Assembly: GCA_910584805.1 (NCBI GenBank)
Contig: CAJUCB010000002.1
Span: forward strand, 1 to 47,194
DNA length: 47,194 bases
From: an uncultured Oscillospiraceae bacterium
Lineage (GTDB): Bacteria; Bacillota; Clostridia; Oscillospirales; Oscillospiraceae
Reading direction: 5' to 3'
Shown piece by piece: positions 32,637 to 39,912 of the stretch; position 1 is the stretch's first letter, and each line of letters begins with the position of its first letter. The notes beneath the pieces were generated by a model, which was given only the letters and a program-made list of their open reading frames with translations, was not told where the DNA came from and ran no database searches. A program made the translations under genes and the position numbers.

Positions 32637-33754
32637 GCTTCCTCCTCCCCTAAGGTCTCGTCGGAGAGCTCTTCCAGCTCGTTGGAGAAGGAGGAGTAGT
32701 CCCCATACAGGTCGGAGTACTCAGACTTCTTCATAATGTGGATGGCGTCGGGCTCTAGCTGGATGCCGATTTCCTCGTCCACGTCCACAAAGTCCGTGGT
32801 CTGGATCATCCACTTAAAGCCCCCCACGTCCACGATGATCTCATAGTGGACCCCCAGGAAGGTCACGGAGGTGACCACCCCTGTCAGCTGCCCCTGTTCC
32901 AGGGGGACAATGTCCACGTCCTCCGGCCGGACCACCACATCTACCGGCTCGTTTTTCCCAAAGCCCGCGTCCAGGCAGTGGAACTTGGCCCCGGAGAAGC
33001 GCACCTGATAGTCCGCCAGCATCACCCCGTCCAGGATGTTGCTCTCCCCGATGAAGTCCGCCACAAAGGCGTTGACGGGCTCGTTGTAGATATCCACAGA
33101 GGTGCCGATCTGGTGGATGCGGCCCTCGGACATCACCACCACCGTGTCGGACATGGACAGGGCCTCCTCCTGGTCGTGGGTGACGAAGATAAAGGTGATG
33201 CCCGTCTGCTTCTGAATCTTTTTCAGCTCCACCTGCATGTCCTTGCGCAGCTTCAGGTCCAGGGCCCCCAAGGGCTCGTCCAACAGCAGCACCCGGGGGT
33301 GGGCGATGAGGGCCCGGGCGATGGCCACCCGCTGCTGCTGGCCGCCGGAGAGGCGGGTGACGTTGCGGTGTTCAAAGCCTGTCAGGGCTACCAGGGCAAG
33401 CATCTCCTGGACCCGCTCCTGGATTTCCTCCTTGGGCACCTTCTTCTCCCGGAGGGGGAAAGCCACGTTCTCGTAGACATTCAGATGGGGAAAGAGGGCA
33501 TATTTCTGAAACACGGTGTTGACGCTGCGCTGGTGGGGGGGCAGGTCGTTGATCCGCCGCCCCAGGAAGAGCACATCCCCCTCGTCTGGGGTATCGAAGC
33601 CCCCGATGAGCCGCAGCAGGGTGGTCTTGCCGCAGCCAGAGGGCCCCAGGAGGGTGAGGAATTCGTTGTCATAGATGTCTAGGTTGATCCCCTTGAGGAC
33701 GGGCTCCCCATCAAAGGATTTGGTAATGTTTCTCAGTTCGATGATTTTTTTCAC
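32633..33754 (-). CDS. potA: Spermidine/putrescine ABC ATPase PotA (GTG start)
   Basis: 373-residue ATPase. Walker A GPSGCGKTT is at residues 37-45, signature LSGGQQQRVAIARAL, Walker B VLLLDEPLGALD, H-loop FVTHDQEEAL, and a C-terminal TOBE domain (about 275-350). The GTG at 33754 has GGGAGG at six bases and gives MKKIIELRNITKSF. A longer in-frame extension would run through the leader terminator. First gene of potA-potB-potCD. Confidence 0.95.
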   Translation of the reverse strand: MKKIIELRNITKSFDGEPVLKGINLDIYDNEFLTLLGPSGCGKTTLLRLIGGFDTPDEGDVLFLGRRINDLPPHQRSVNTVFQKYALFPHLNVYENVAFPLREKKVPKEEIQERVQEMLALVALTGFEHRNVTRLSGGQQQRVAIARALIAHPRVLLLDEPLGALDLKLRKDMQVELKKIQKQTGITFIFVTHDQEEALSMSDTVVVMSEGRIHQIGTSVDIYNEPVNAFVADFIGESNILDGVMLADYQVRFSGAKFHCLDAGFGKNEPVDVVVRPEDVDIVPLEQGQLTGVVTSVTFLGVHYEIIVDVGGFKWMIQTTDFVDVDEEIGIQLEPDAIHIMKKSEYSDLYGDYSSFSNELEELSDETLGEEEA

Positions 33755-33771
33755 AGCGGGCCTCCCACGAC

Positions 33772-33803
33772 AAAAAAAGCTGCGTGCCAAAGGCACACAG
33801 CTT
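33772..33803 (-). terminator. Leader terminator just upstream of potA
   Basis: On the minus strand AAGCTG-T-GTGCC, TTT, GGCAC-G-CAGCTT (33803-33777) is followed directly by T7 (33778-33772). It ends only about 18 bases before the potA GTG, so pot expression requires read-through or antitermination. Confidence 0.82.
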
Positions 33804-34146
33804 GCAAAAATCGACACGTCCACCGCTGGGGAGGCGGAGGCTTCACCCAGGGGGAGCGGGATGATGAGAGTCTATATAGCAAGAACCTTACTTTTACTAC
33901 TCTTATTGACCATTTCACAAGTTTGTATGCCGTTAAGGCACTGGTTTATAGTTACCAACTTATAAAACTTGGGCTTTTAACCCAATCAATAAGGCAACAG
34001 AAGTTGCCGCCGCAACATGCGGAACTCGGCATTCGACCCGGCTGTCCGTATGGCCTTGGCTGCGGGCGGAGCGCTGGGTAAGCGCAGCTGGCAGCGGTCG
34101 TGTTCTTTGGAAAGACTCCGATTATGTTGTTTTCCAATGAAATTGT
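33772..34146 (-). promoter_or_regulatory. Long structured leader of the pot operon (possible riboswitch or sRNA)
   Basis: The transcript from the promoter at 34153-34181 would run about 375 bases before the terminator. Visible helices on this strand include GGCAAC/GTTGCC (34008-33993), TTGGG/CCCAA (33987-33968), GTGCC/GGCA near 33938, CTGGG/CCCAG near 33850-33826 and the final terminator. No reading frame of note is present. The stretch 33860-33960 is AT-rich with an extended -10-like TGCTATATA, which could be a second promoter. No known riboswitch or RNA class was recognised. This covers the 33755-34188 gap. Confidence 0.5.
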
Positions 34147-34152
34147 GTGTTT

Positions 34153-34181
34153 ATTGTAGCAGAAAAACCCTGCGGTGTCAA
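34153..34181 (-). promoter_or_regulatory. Strong promoter upstream of the pot leader
   Basis: TTGACA (34181-34176), 17 bases, TACAAT (34158-34153). It begins directly after the carboxypeptidase stop and faces the pot operon. Confidence 0.8.
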
Positions 34182-34188
34182 TGGCTGA

Positions 34189-35322
34189 TTACGGGCAAAA
34201 GAGCAGAGAGAGCAGCCCCCGGTAGACCTCCAGCAGGGACAGCTTCCCCACCGCCTCCTGGGCTATCAGCTTCACCGAGGCCCGCTCCTCCCCATCCACC
34301 AGGATGGTAAGCTGCCCCAGCTCCTGCCCCTGCTCCACCGGGGCCTGGACGGATTCCAACAGGTCTACCGTCGTGGCCAGCTTCCCGGCGTCCTCCTTGG
34401 CCAGGAGAAGCCGCACCTCCTCCGACAGCACCGGCTGCACGGACCCCTGCCGGCCCAGCTCCACCGCCACGGGCACCAAAGGCTCTGAGGGGGCTGCCGT
34501 CACCAGGGTGTAGGCAGAGAAGCCGTAGTTTAATAAGGTCTTGGCGGCCTCGAAGCGGTCGCTGCTGGTGGGGGAGCCCAGGACCACGGCGATCATCTCC
34601 ATACCCTCCTTCTCTGCCGTAGCGGAGAGGCAGTAGAGGGCGCTGTCGGTGGAGCCGGTCTTTAGGCCGGTGGCCCCGGTGTAGTAGCGGATGAGCTTAT
34701 TGGTGTTGGCCAGCTGGAAGGCGCCGTCCCGGATGGTATCCATCCAGATGGTGGTGTAAGTACGGATATCCGGGTGGTGCAAAATAAGCTCCCGGGACAT
34801 GCGTGCAATGTCATAGGCGGAGGTATGGTGCCCCTCGGCGGGGAGGCCCGTACAATTTTGGAACACGGTGTCCTCCATCCCCAGCTCCGCCGCCTTGGCG
34901 TTCATTTTTTCCACAAAGGAGCTCTCGCTCCCTGCCAGATACTCCGCCATAGCCACCGAGGCGTCGTTGCCTGAGGCCACGGCGATGGCCTTGAGCATAT
35001 CGTTCACGGGGAATTCCTCCCCCTCCTTCAAATACACCTGGGAGCCTCCCATCCCCGCGGCGGTGGCGGAGACGGGGATCATGGTGTCCTTGGTGATGAC
35101 CCCGCTGTCCAGGGCCTCCATAATCAAAAGCATGGTCATGACCTTGGTGACGCTGGCGGGCTCTAGCTGTTCATGGGCGTTCTCCTCATAGAGGACCTCC
35201 CCCGTGGTCTTTTCCATCAGCACCACCGCCTTGGCGTTCACGTCCAGGTTGGCGGCGAAGGCGGGGGTGGCTAGGGCGAACAGCAGCGCCAGGGCCAAAC
35301 AACAGACAAAGCGTTTTTTCAT
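34189..35322 (-). CDS. D-alanyl-D-alanine carboxypeptidase (DacF/PBP5 type)
   Basis: 377-residue low-molecular-weight penicillin-binding protein that trims peptidoglycan stem peptides. The signal peptide is residues 1-23 (cut after AFA). The active-site triad is complete: S57-V-T-K60, S116-G-N118 and K220-T-G222. A C-terminal beta-rich PBP5-like domain and a final hydrophobic stretch (LLEVYRGLLSLLF), probably a membrane anchor, follow. AGGAGGG precedes the ATG. Monocistronic. Confidence 0.95.
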   Translation of the reverse strand: MKKRFVCCLALALLFALATPAFAANLDVNAKAVVLMEKTTGEVLYEENAHEQLEPASVTKVMTMLLIMEALDSGVITKDTMIPVSATAAGMGGSQVYLKEGEEFPVNDMLKAIAVASGNDASVAMAEYLAGSESSFVEKMNAKAAELGMEDTVFQNCTGLPAEGHHTSAYDIARMSRELILHHPDIRTYTTIWMDTIRDGAFQLANTNKLIRYYTGATGLKTGSTDSALYCLSATAEKEGMEMIAVVLGSPTSSDRFEAAKTLLNYGFSAYTLVTAAPSEPLVPVAVELGRQGSVQPVLSEEVRLLLAKEDAGKLATTVDLLESVQAPVEQGQELGQLTILVDGEERASVKLIAQEAVGKLSLLEVYRGLLSLLFCP

Positions 35323-35414
35323 GGGTGGACCCTCCTAAAAATACAAACTCAGTTGTCAACAGCCTATGCGCCCCGCCGGGTGGACAGAACCGGACAGGGA
35401 CGTTGAAAAAACTC

Positions 35415-35443
35415 TTGACAAGTTAGCTTGTCAGTGGTATCCT
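35415..35443 (+). promoter_or_regulatory. Promoter of the DUF6442-HTH pair
   Basis: TTGACA (35415-35420), 17 bases, TATCCT (35438-35443). A perfect palindrome (35416-35433) covers the -35 and spacer. Confidence 0.7.
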
Positions 35444-35498
35444 GTGGTTGTCAAGAAAACTTGACGGCGTGCGTCCGATTTGTCAAGAAAACTTTGCA
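35416..35498 (+). promoter_or_regulatory. Three phased operator-like palindromes
   Basis: TGACAAG-TTAG-CTTGTCA (35416-35433) is perfect. TGTCAAG-AAAA-CTTGACG (35449-35466) has one mismatch. TGTCAAG-AAAA-CTTTGCA (35481-35498) has an intact left arm and a degenerate right arm. Arms are 7 bp and spacers 4 bp in all three. Centres are 33 and 32 bp apart, about three helical turns, so three bound dimers would lie on the same face. The HTH protein encoded at 35849 is the obvious candidate ligand (autorepression), which is inference. Confidence 0.65.
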
Positions 35499-35515
35499 GA
35501 GATAGGAGAATACCC

Positions 35516-35839
35516 ATGGAACGAATGGAAAAGGATGATATCCTGCGCAAAGCGCAGGAGCGCAAGGGTGCGGATGAGTTGGAGCTGGAAGTGGAACGGC
35601 GCGGAGTCGCGCTGAGCTGGCAGATAGGACTTCTAGTCTGTGCTATCCTTTGGTTTAGCAAGATATTCACCGACCAGCCCCGCCTCGATGTGAGCGGACT
35701 ATACTTCATCATGGTATCTGTTCCAGGCTTGTATCGGTGGCACCGCCTTCGCTCAAAAAAAGAATTGGCCTGGGCAAGCGTTGGCATGGTCATCGGGTGC
35801 GTCAGCATCGCCGTTTACCTGTGGAAACTTTTCTTCTAA
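35516..35839 (+). CDS. DUF6442-like small membrane protein
   Basis: 107 residues. A charged N-terminal helix (KDDILRKAQERKGADELELEVERRG) is followed by three hydrophobic segments (LSWQIGLLVCAILWFSKIF, LYFIMVSVPGLYRW, LAWASVGMVIGCVSIAVYLW). This layout matches the DUF6442 family, usually encoded directly before a small Cro/C1-type regulator, as here. A membrane sensor or anti-regulator for the HTH partner is a reasonable guess without direct evidence. The start at 35516 follows AGGAGAA; the earlier in-frame ATG overlaps the third palindrome. Confidence 0.8.
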   Translation: MERMEKDDILRKAQERKGADELELEVERRGVALSWQIGLLVCAILWFSKIFTDQPRLDVSGLYFIMVSVPGLYRWHRLRSKKELAWASVGMVIGCVSIAVYLWKLFF

Positions 35840-35848
35840 GGGGGCAGT

Positions 35849-36055
35849 ATGGACAACGACCTGACTTTACACAACAACCTGAAAGCCGCTCGCGCGGAAG
35901 CGGGCCTCTCCCAGGGGGAGCTGGCCAGCTTGGTGGGAGTCTCCCGCCAGACCATCAGCTCCATTGAAACAGGGCAGTTCAGCCCCACCGCCAAGCTGGC
36001 GCTGCTGCTGTGCATCGCCCTGGACAAGAAGTTTGAGGAGATGTTTTATTTCTAA
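35849..36055 (+). CDS. Small Cro/C1-type HTH regulator (YozG-like)
   Basis: 68 residues, essentially one helix-turn-helix domain: NNLKAARAEAGLSQGELASLVGVSRQTISSIETGQFSPTAKLALLLCIALDKKFEEMF. This is the compact regulator type commonly paired with a membrane protein gene. Nine bases after the DUF6442 gene with GGGGG upstream. Likely binds the palindromes at 35416-35498. Confidence 0.93.
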   Translation: MDNDLTLHNNLKAARAEAGLSQGELASLVGVSRQTISSIETGQFSPTAKLALLLCIALDKKFEEMFYF

Positions 36056-36066
36056 GCCAAGCAAAC

Positions 36067-36112
36067 GGCCCGGTAGGACCCCCTGTCGTCCTGCCGGGCC
36101 AGTCTTAATTTT
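36067..36112 (+). terminator. Terminator after the HTH gene
   Basis: GGCCCGGTAGGAC (36067-36079), loop, GTCCTGCCGGGCC (36088-36100), then AGTCTTAATTTT. Confidence 0.8.
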
Positions 36113-36132
36113 CCAAAGAAGGCGGTCGATAT
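36105..36132 (+). promoter_or_regulatory. Possible SigD (sigma-28)-type promoter
   Basis: TTAA (36105-36108), 16 bases, GTCGATAT (36125-36132), close to the TAAA-N15-GCCGATAT pattern of flagellar sigma factors. No sigma-A hexamers are seen between the terminator and the 36166 start. Confidence 0.35.
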
Positions 36133-36165
36133 CAAAAGTAAGAATGAAACCAAGGAGGACTCCTC

Positions 36166-37272
36166 ATGAACGGCATCCAAAACACTCCCGTCAGCGGGAA
36201 ACCCGTACAATACGGCAAATTTACCTTTTTGGACATCTCCGACCAGCTGGTGAAATCCGACAAGCCCCCGGACCTGGACAAGATGGTCCCCGTCACCGAC
36301 AGTCCGGAGAAGCAGCGGCAGTTCTGGGGGAGATTCTACTCCGACGCCGCCCTCTCCCGGAGCCCTGTGGCCGGGGTGAAGGCGGAGATCGACCAGGAGA
36401 GTGAGGCAGTCATCAACGATTTCTTTGACGGCAGGGTCAGCGAGGCAGAATTGTCCGAGAAATTCCAGTCCCTGTTCTCCCGCTTCGCGGAAAGCTGCCA
36501 GGATGCGGGATACCCCATCCCCCTGGTCTCCAAGGGCACCAATCAGGTGATGCTGGACAGCTTCTACTCTGAATTTCGCCGGAAAATCCTGGACACCGCC
36601 GTCCAGCGCAACAACCAGGAGGGGAAACAGTACCTCACCGGGGAGATGAACGCCCAGCGCAACTGGAAGTATTACAACTCCGACTACTATTTCCAAAGCG
36701 AAAAGGCCCTGGGGGCCATCACCGACGGGGTAAAGACCCTGGCTCAGGACAAGGCCTATGAGGGCTTCACGCTGCGAGACTACAAGGCCGAAGGGTTGAA
36801 TCTCTATTACAACTTCAACACCGCCGTCTCCAACAACATAAGCGCCGACGAACAGTACATTCTAAACCCCGACCAAGTGCCCCCGGAGCACTTCCAGTGG
36901 TTCTACCAGTCCGGCGGGGACAGCAGCCGGCGGGTGTTCTCCGTCGACGGTCTCATCGTCACAGACCCAGACGGACGGGTGGTGGAGTACTACGACTACC
37001 GCCCCACCAGCTTCGACCCCACCGACCACAGGACCGGAACCACCTGGGCCAAATACCAGGACAGCCAAGGGATTGAGCACTTCGTGACGGCGGACTTCCT
37101 CTTCGGCGGCACCAAGGCGGACCTGCACAATGTGGCCGCCCTGCTGAACTTCACCAGCGGGGACAAGGCCCAGAATGCGGCGGTGAACCGCTTCCTGGGG
37201 AACTTACAGCTCTACAACCAGGGGTATTTCTCCCGCTTCCCCCAGGGGGGTGGGGTGCGCTTGAAGGCGTGA
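36166..37272 (+). CDS. Hypothetical protein, 368 residues
   Basis: Not recognised. No signal peptide or TM segment; Tyr-, Asp- and Asn-rich (KYYNSDYYF, NLYYNFNTAVSNN). It begins MNGIQNTPVSGKPVQYGKFTFLDISDQL. An acidic helical region (about 75-115) is followed by a more beta-like half (VFSVDGLIVTDPDGRVVEYYDY). AAGGAGG precedes the ATG. Single gene between two terminators. The soluble, repeat-free make-up and possible SigD-type promoter make an appendage- or motility-linked role conceivable; a phage-derived structural protein is the other possibility, though no phage genes adjoin. Confidence 0.8.
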   Translation: MNGIQNTPVSGKPVQYGKFTFLDISDQLVKSDKPPDLDKMVPVTDSPEKQRQFWGRFYSDAALSRSPVAGVKAEIDQESEAVINDFFDGRVSEAELSEKFQSLFSRFAESCQDAGYPIPLVSKGTNQVMLDSFYSEFRRKILDTAVQRNNQEGKQYLTGEMNAQRNWKYYNSDYYFQSEKALGAITDGVKTLAQDKAYEGFTLRDYKAEGLNLYYNFNTAVSNNISADEQYILNPDQVPPEHFQWFYQSGGDSSRRVFSVDGLIVTDPDGRVVEYYDYRPTSFDPTDHRTGTTWAKYQDSQGIEHFVTADFLFGGTKADLHNVAALLNFTSGDKAQNAAVNRFLGNLQLYNQGYFSRFPQGGGVRLKA

Positions 37273-37285
37273 GCCCATAGACAGC

Positions 37286-37320
37286 AAAACCGGCATGGCC
37301 AGTCAGGCCATGCCGGTTTT
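37286..37320 (+). terminator. Perfect hairpin terminator, copy 1
   Basis: AAAACCGGCATGGCC (37286-37300), loop AGTCA, GGCCATGCCGGTTTT (37306-37320): a 15-bp perfect stem with T4, serving the 36166 gene. An identical hairpin follows at 37522. Confidence 0.75.
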
Positions 37321-37521
37321 AGGGCATCAAAAAAGGCTTTGCCTTTTTTGATGCGGGGGCTGCAGCCTGACTGCGCGCAGGCTTTGTCCGCCAAGGGCGG
37401 CCAAAGCCCACGCTTGCAGGCCGAGAGGTGTTTTCTCCGGCGTACACGCCGCCGGAGAAAACAGATGATATTGGGTTCGCGCCTGCGGGCACGAACTCTG
37501 CGAGGCTTTTTTGACAAACCG
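37321..37521. repeat. Hairpin-rich intergenic element (long copy of dispersed repeat)
   Basis: Four further hairpins in tandem: CATCAAAAAAGGC/GCCTTTTTTGATG (37325-37353); GGCTTTG-CCGCC/GGCGG-CAAAGCC (37380-37408); GTTTTCTCCGGC/GCCGGAGAAAAC (37430-37462); GTTCG-GCC/GGC-CGAAC (37475-37496). GCCTGACTGCG (37365-37375) and CTGCGAGGCTT (37498-37508) match, inverted, the element at 22133-22199. No reading frame of note. It fills the gap between the convergent 36166 gene and phosphoglucomutase. Confidence 0.65.
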
Positions 37522-37554
37522 AAACCGGCATGGCCAGTCAGGCCATGCCGGTTT
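37522..37554 (-). terminator. Perfect hairpin terminator, copy 2
   Basis: AAACCGGCATGGCC, AGTCA, GGCCATGCCGGTTT (37522-37554), same stem and loop as 37286-37320. It would end the phosphoglucomutase transcript on the minus strand. Confidence 0.7.
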
Positions 37555-37573
37555 GTTGATATAGTTGACGCAA

Positions 37574-39310
37574 TCAGGGAATCCTTTTTTTCAGCTCCTG
37601 GGCCCAATCCACGTAGCGGCGGACTTTTTCCTGGCAGTCCGCCTTGGTGTCCCCGGTGGCCAGGACATACACCTTAATCTTGGGTTCCGTGCCGGAGGGG
37701 CGAACCACAAAATAGGTGCCGTCGGCCAGGCGGTATTTCAGCACGTCAGAGCCGGACATGTCCAGGGGGGTGCTGGCCCCAGTGGCAGCCTCGGTCTGGG
37801 TGCCGGACTGGTAGTCCAGCCGCAATTCCACCGGCGTTCCGGCCACCTGGGTGAGGGGCTCAGCCCGGAGGCTGGCCATGAGGGCCTTCCGGTGGGCGAT
37901 GCCCTCCAAGCCGGGCATCATCAGGTTGACCGTCTCCTCCCCGTGGTAGCCGTGCTGTTGATAGAGCTGTTCCAAGGCGTCCAGGAGGGTCATGCCCTGG
38001 GCGGCGTAGTACCCGGCCATCTCCGTGAGGAGCAGGGCTGCGGTGACGGCGTCCTTGTCCCGGACATAGTCCCCGATCATATAGCCAATGGACTCCTCAT
38101 ACGAGAAAATCACCTGACCCTGGCCGCTCCCTTCCAGCTCATTCTTCTTCTGGGCCATGAACTTAAAGCCGGTGAAGGTGTCAAAGCTCTTCACCCCCCC
38201 TGCCTCAGCAATCTTCCGGGACAGGTCGGTGGTGACGATGGTTTTCAGGGCTACGGCGTTCTCCGGCAGGGTGTTTTGGGCCTTGCGGGTCTTGATGATA
38301 TAATCCAGCAGCAGAGCCCCGGTCTGGTTGCCGCTGATTTGGATGTACGCCCCCTCCGGCCTCTTCACCTGGATGGCAACCCGGTCCGCGTCGGGGTCGG
38401 AACCCAGGATGAAGTCCGCGTCCACCTCTTTCGCCAGCTTCACCGCCAGGGCAAAGCTCTCGGGGTTCTCTGGGTTGGGGGACTTCACGGTGGGGAAGGT
38501 CCCGTCAATGACCATCTGCTCCGGGACGCAGTGGAGGTGCTTCACCCCCAGCTGTTCCAAGACGTAGGGAATCTGCTGGTAGCCGGTGCCGTGGAAGGGG
38601 GTATAGACCATGCGGAAGTGCTCCGCCACCTTGGCCATGGCGGCTTGGCCGCTCATCTGGGCCAGGACATGCTTGAGGAACTTGTCGTCCGTCTCCTTGC
38701 CCATGAGGGTGATGCGGCCCTGGTCCAGGGCGGTCTGGTAGTCCATGGTTTTCACCCCGTCGAACACGTCCAGCTTTTCCATCTCCGCCGCCACAGCGGC
38801 GGCATGCTGGGGGGGGAGCTGGGCCCCGTCGGACCAGTAGACCTTATAGCCGTTGTACTCCGGGGGGTTGTGGCTGGCGGTGACATTGATGCCGGCGGTG
38901 CAGCCGTATTCCCGCACCGCAAAGGACAGCTCCGGGGTGGGGCGCATGGCCTCAAACAGGCGCACCTGTACGCCGTTGGCCGCCATGACACAGGCGGCCT
39001 CCTGGGCAAAGCGGGCGGAGTTGGTGCGGCAGTCAAAGCAGATGGCAATCCCCCGCTGCGCCGCCTGGGGGCCCTCGTTCAAAATCACCTGGGCGAAGGC
39101 CTGGGTGGCATGGCGGATCACATAGACATTCATCCGGCGCAGGCCTAAGCCCATAACGCCCCGGAGGCCGGCGGTGCCGAACTCCAAGAAGCCCAGGAAG
39201 CGGTCCTCTAGCTCCGTGGCGTCGGCGGACAGGGCCGTCAACTCCTCCCGCTCCGCCGGGGTGAGGGTATCGCTGTTGCACCAGCGCTGATAGTTCTCTT
39301 GATAGGACAT
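37574..39310 (-). CDS. pgcA: Phosphoglucomutase/phosphomannomutase, alpha-D-phosphohexomutase family
   Basis: 578-residue cytosolic mutase interconverting glucose-1- and glucose-6-phosphate, feeding UDP-glucose and surface glycan synthesis. The substrate entry FGTAGLRGVMG is at about residues 44-54, the catalytic phosphoserine loop TASHNPPEYNGYK has S146, the metal-binding loop is GSDPDADRVAI, and the sugar-specificity region EESIGYM and the C-terminal RPSGTEPKIKVY are intact. AAAGGAG precedes the ATG. 31 bases after rlmH, so probably one operon. Confidence 0.95.
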   Translation of the reverse strand: MSYQENYQRWCNSDTLTPAEREELTALSADATELEDRFLGFLEFGTAGLRGVMGLGLRRMNVYVIRHATQAFAQVILNEGPQAAQRGIAICFDCRTNSARFAQEAACVMAANGVQVRLFEAMRPTPELSFAVREYGCTAGINVTASHNPPEYNGYKVYWSDGAQLPPQHAAAVAAEMEKLDVFDGVKTMDYQTALDQGRITLMGKETDDKFLKHVLAQMSGQAAMAKVAEHFRMVYTPFHGTGYQQIPYVLEQLGVKHLHCVPEQMVIDGTFPTVKSPNPENPESFALAVKLAKEVDADFILGSDPDADRVAIQVKRPEGAYIQISGNQTGALLLDYIIKTRKAQNTLPENAVALKTIVTTDLSRKIAEAGGVKSFDTFTGFKFMAQKKNELEGSGQGQVIFSYEESIGYMIGDYVRDKDAVTAALLLTEMAGYYAAQGMTLLDALEQLYQQHGYHGEETVNLMMPGLEGIAHRKALMASLRAEPLTQVAGTPVELRLDYQSGTQTEAATGASTPLDMSGSDVLKYRLADGTYFVVRPSGTEPKIKVYVLATGDTKADCQEKVRRYVDWAQELKKRIP

Positions 39311-39341
39311 GGCAAAAAGCTCCTTTCCCTGATGCGGCTCT

Positions 39342-39824
39342 CTATTTGTGGTATTTCGTCCCCTTGGTAATCTGAAAGGCCCGGTAGAGTTGTTCCAGCA
39401 CCATCACCCGGGCCAGGTGGTGGGGGAAGGTCATGGGGGACATGGACAGGCGCAGCGCCGCCGCCGCTTTCACCGACGGGTGGAGGCCAAAGGAACCCCC
39501 AATGACAAACACAAGCTGGGAGGCTCCTCCCACCGTCCAGTCCTCCAGCTTCCCCGCCAGGGCTTCGCTGGAAAGGGCCTGCCCCTCCACACACAAGGCG
39601 GTGAGCTTCCCTCCCCTGGGGACCTTGGCCAGGATGCGTCCCGCCTCCTTTTCCAGGGCGGCGTCAATCTGGGCCTGGGAGGGGTCCTCCGGCAGGCGCT
39701 CTTCTGGGAGCTCCGTAACGCTGAGCTTGCAAAAGCCCCCCAGGCGCTTTTCATATTCGGCGCAGGCGGCAGCGAAGTGTTTCTCCTTCAGCTTGCCCAC
39801 GCAAAGGACTTGGATGGTAACCAT
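39342..39824 (-). CDS. rlmH: 23S rRNA (pseudouridine-1915-N3)-methyltransferase RlmH
   Basis: 160-residue SPOUT methyltransferase acting on the 70S ribosome. The start is VTIQVLCVGKLKEKHF. The knot region FVIGGSFGLHPSV and the nearly invariant C-terminus HHLARVMVLEQLYRAFQITKGTKYHK are present. GGAGAG precedes the ATG. Confidence 0.97.
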   Translation of the reverse strand: MVTIQVLCVGKLKEKHFAAACAEYEKRLGGFCKLSVTELPEERLPEDPSQAQIDAALEKEAGRILAKVPRGGKLTALCVEGQALSSEALAGKLEDWTVGGASQLVFVIGGSFGLHPSVKAAAALRLSMSPMTFPHHLARVMVLEQLYRAFQITKGTKYHK

Positions 39825-39860
39825 AGCTGTATCTCTCCTGTCCGGGCACGCAAAACAGAC

Positions 39861-39890
39861 GAAAACGACCCGGACGGGATGCCGTCCGGG
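39861..39890 (-). terminator. Terminator after murA
   Basis: CCCGGACGG (39869-39877) and CCGTCCGGG (39882-39890), followed on the minus strand by TCGTTTTCG. It lies between murA and rlmH. Confidence 0.65.
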
Positions 39891-39912
39891 CCGGTCGGCT
39901 TAAAAAGCCTTG

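Noticed and set aside
33755..33823. N-terminal extension of PotA from an upstream in-frame GTG
   Set aside because: The extension is translated from the terminator hairpin and has no family similarity; the GTG at 33754 has a proper ribosome site.
34017..34140. The GC-rich part of the pot leader as a third copy of the 22133/37321 repeat
   Set aside because: It has hairpins and similar composition, but none of the shared blocks (AAGCCTCGCAG, CGCAGTCAGGC) was found.
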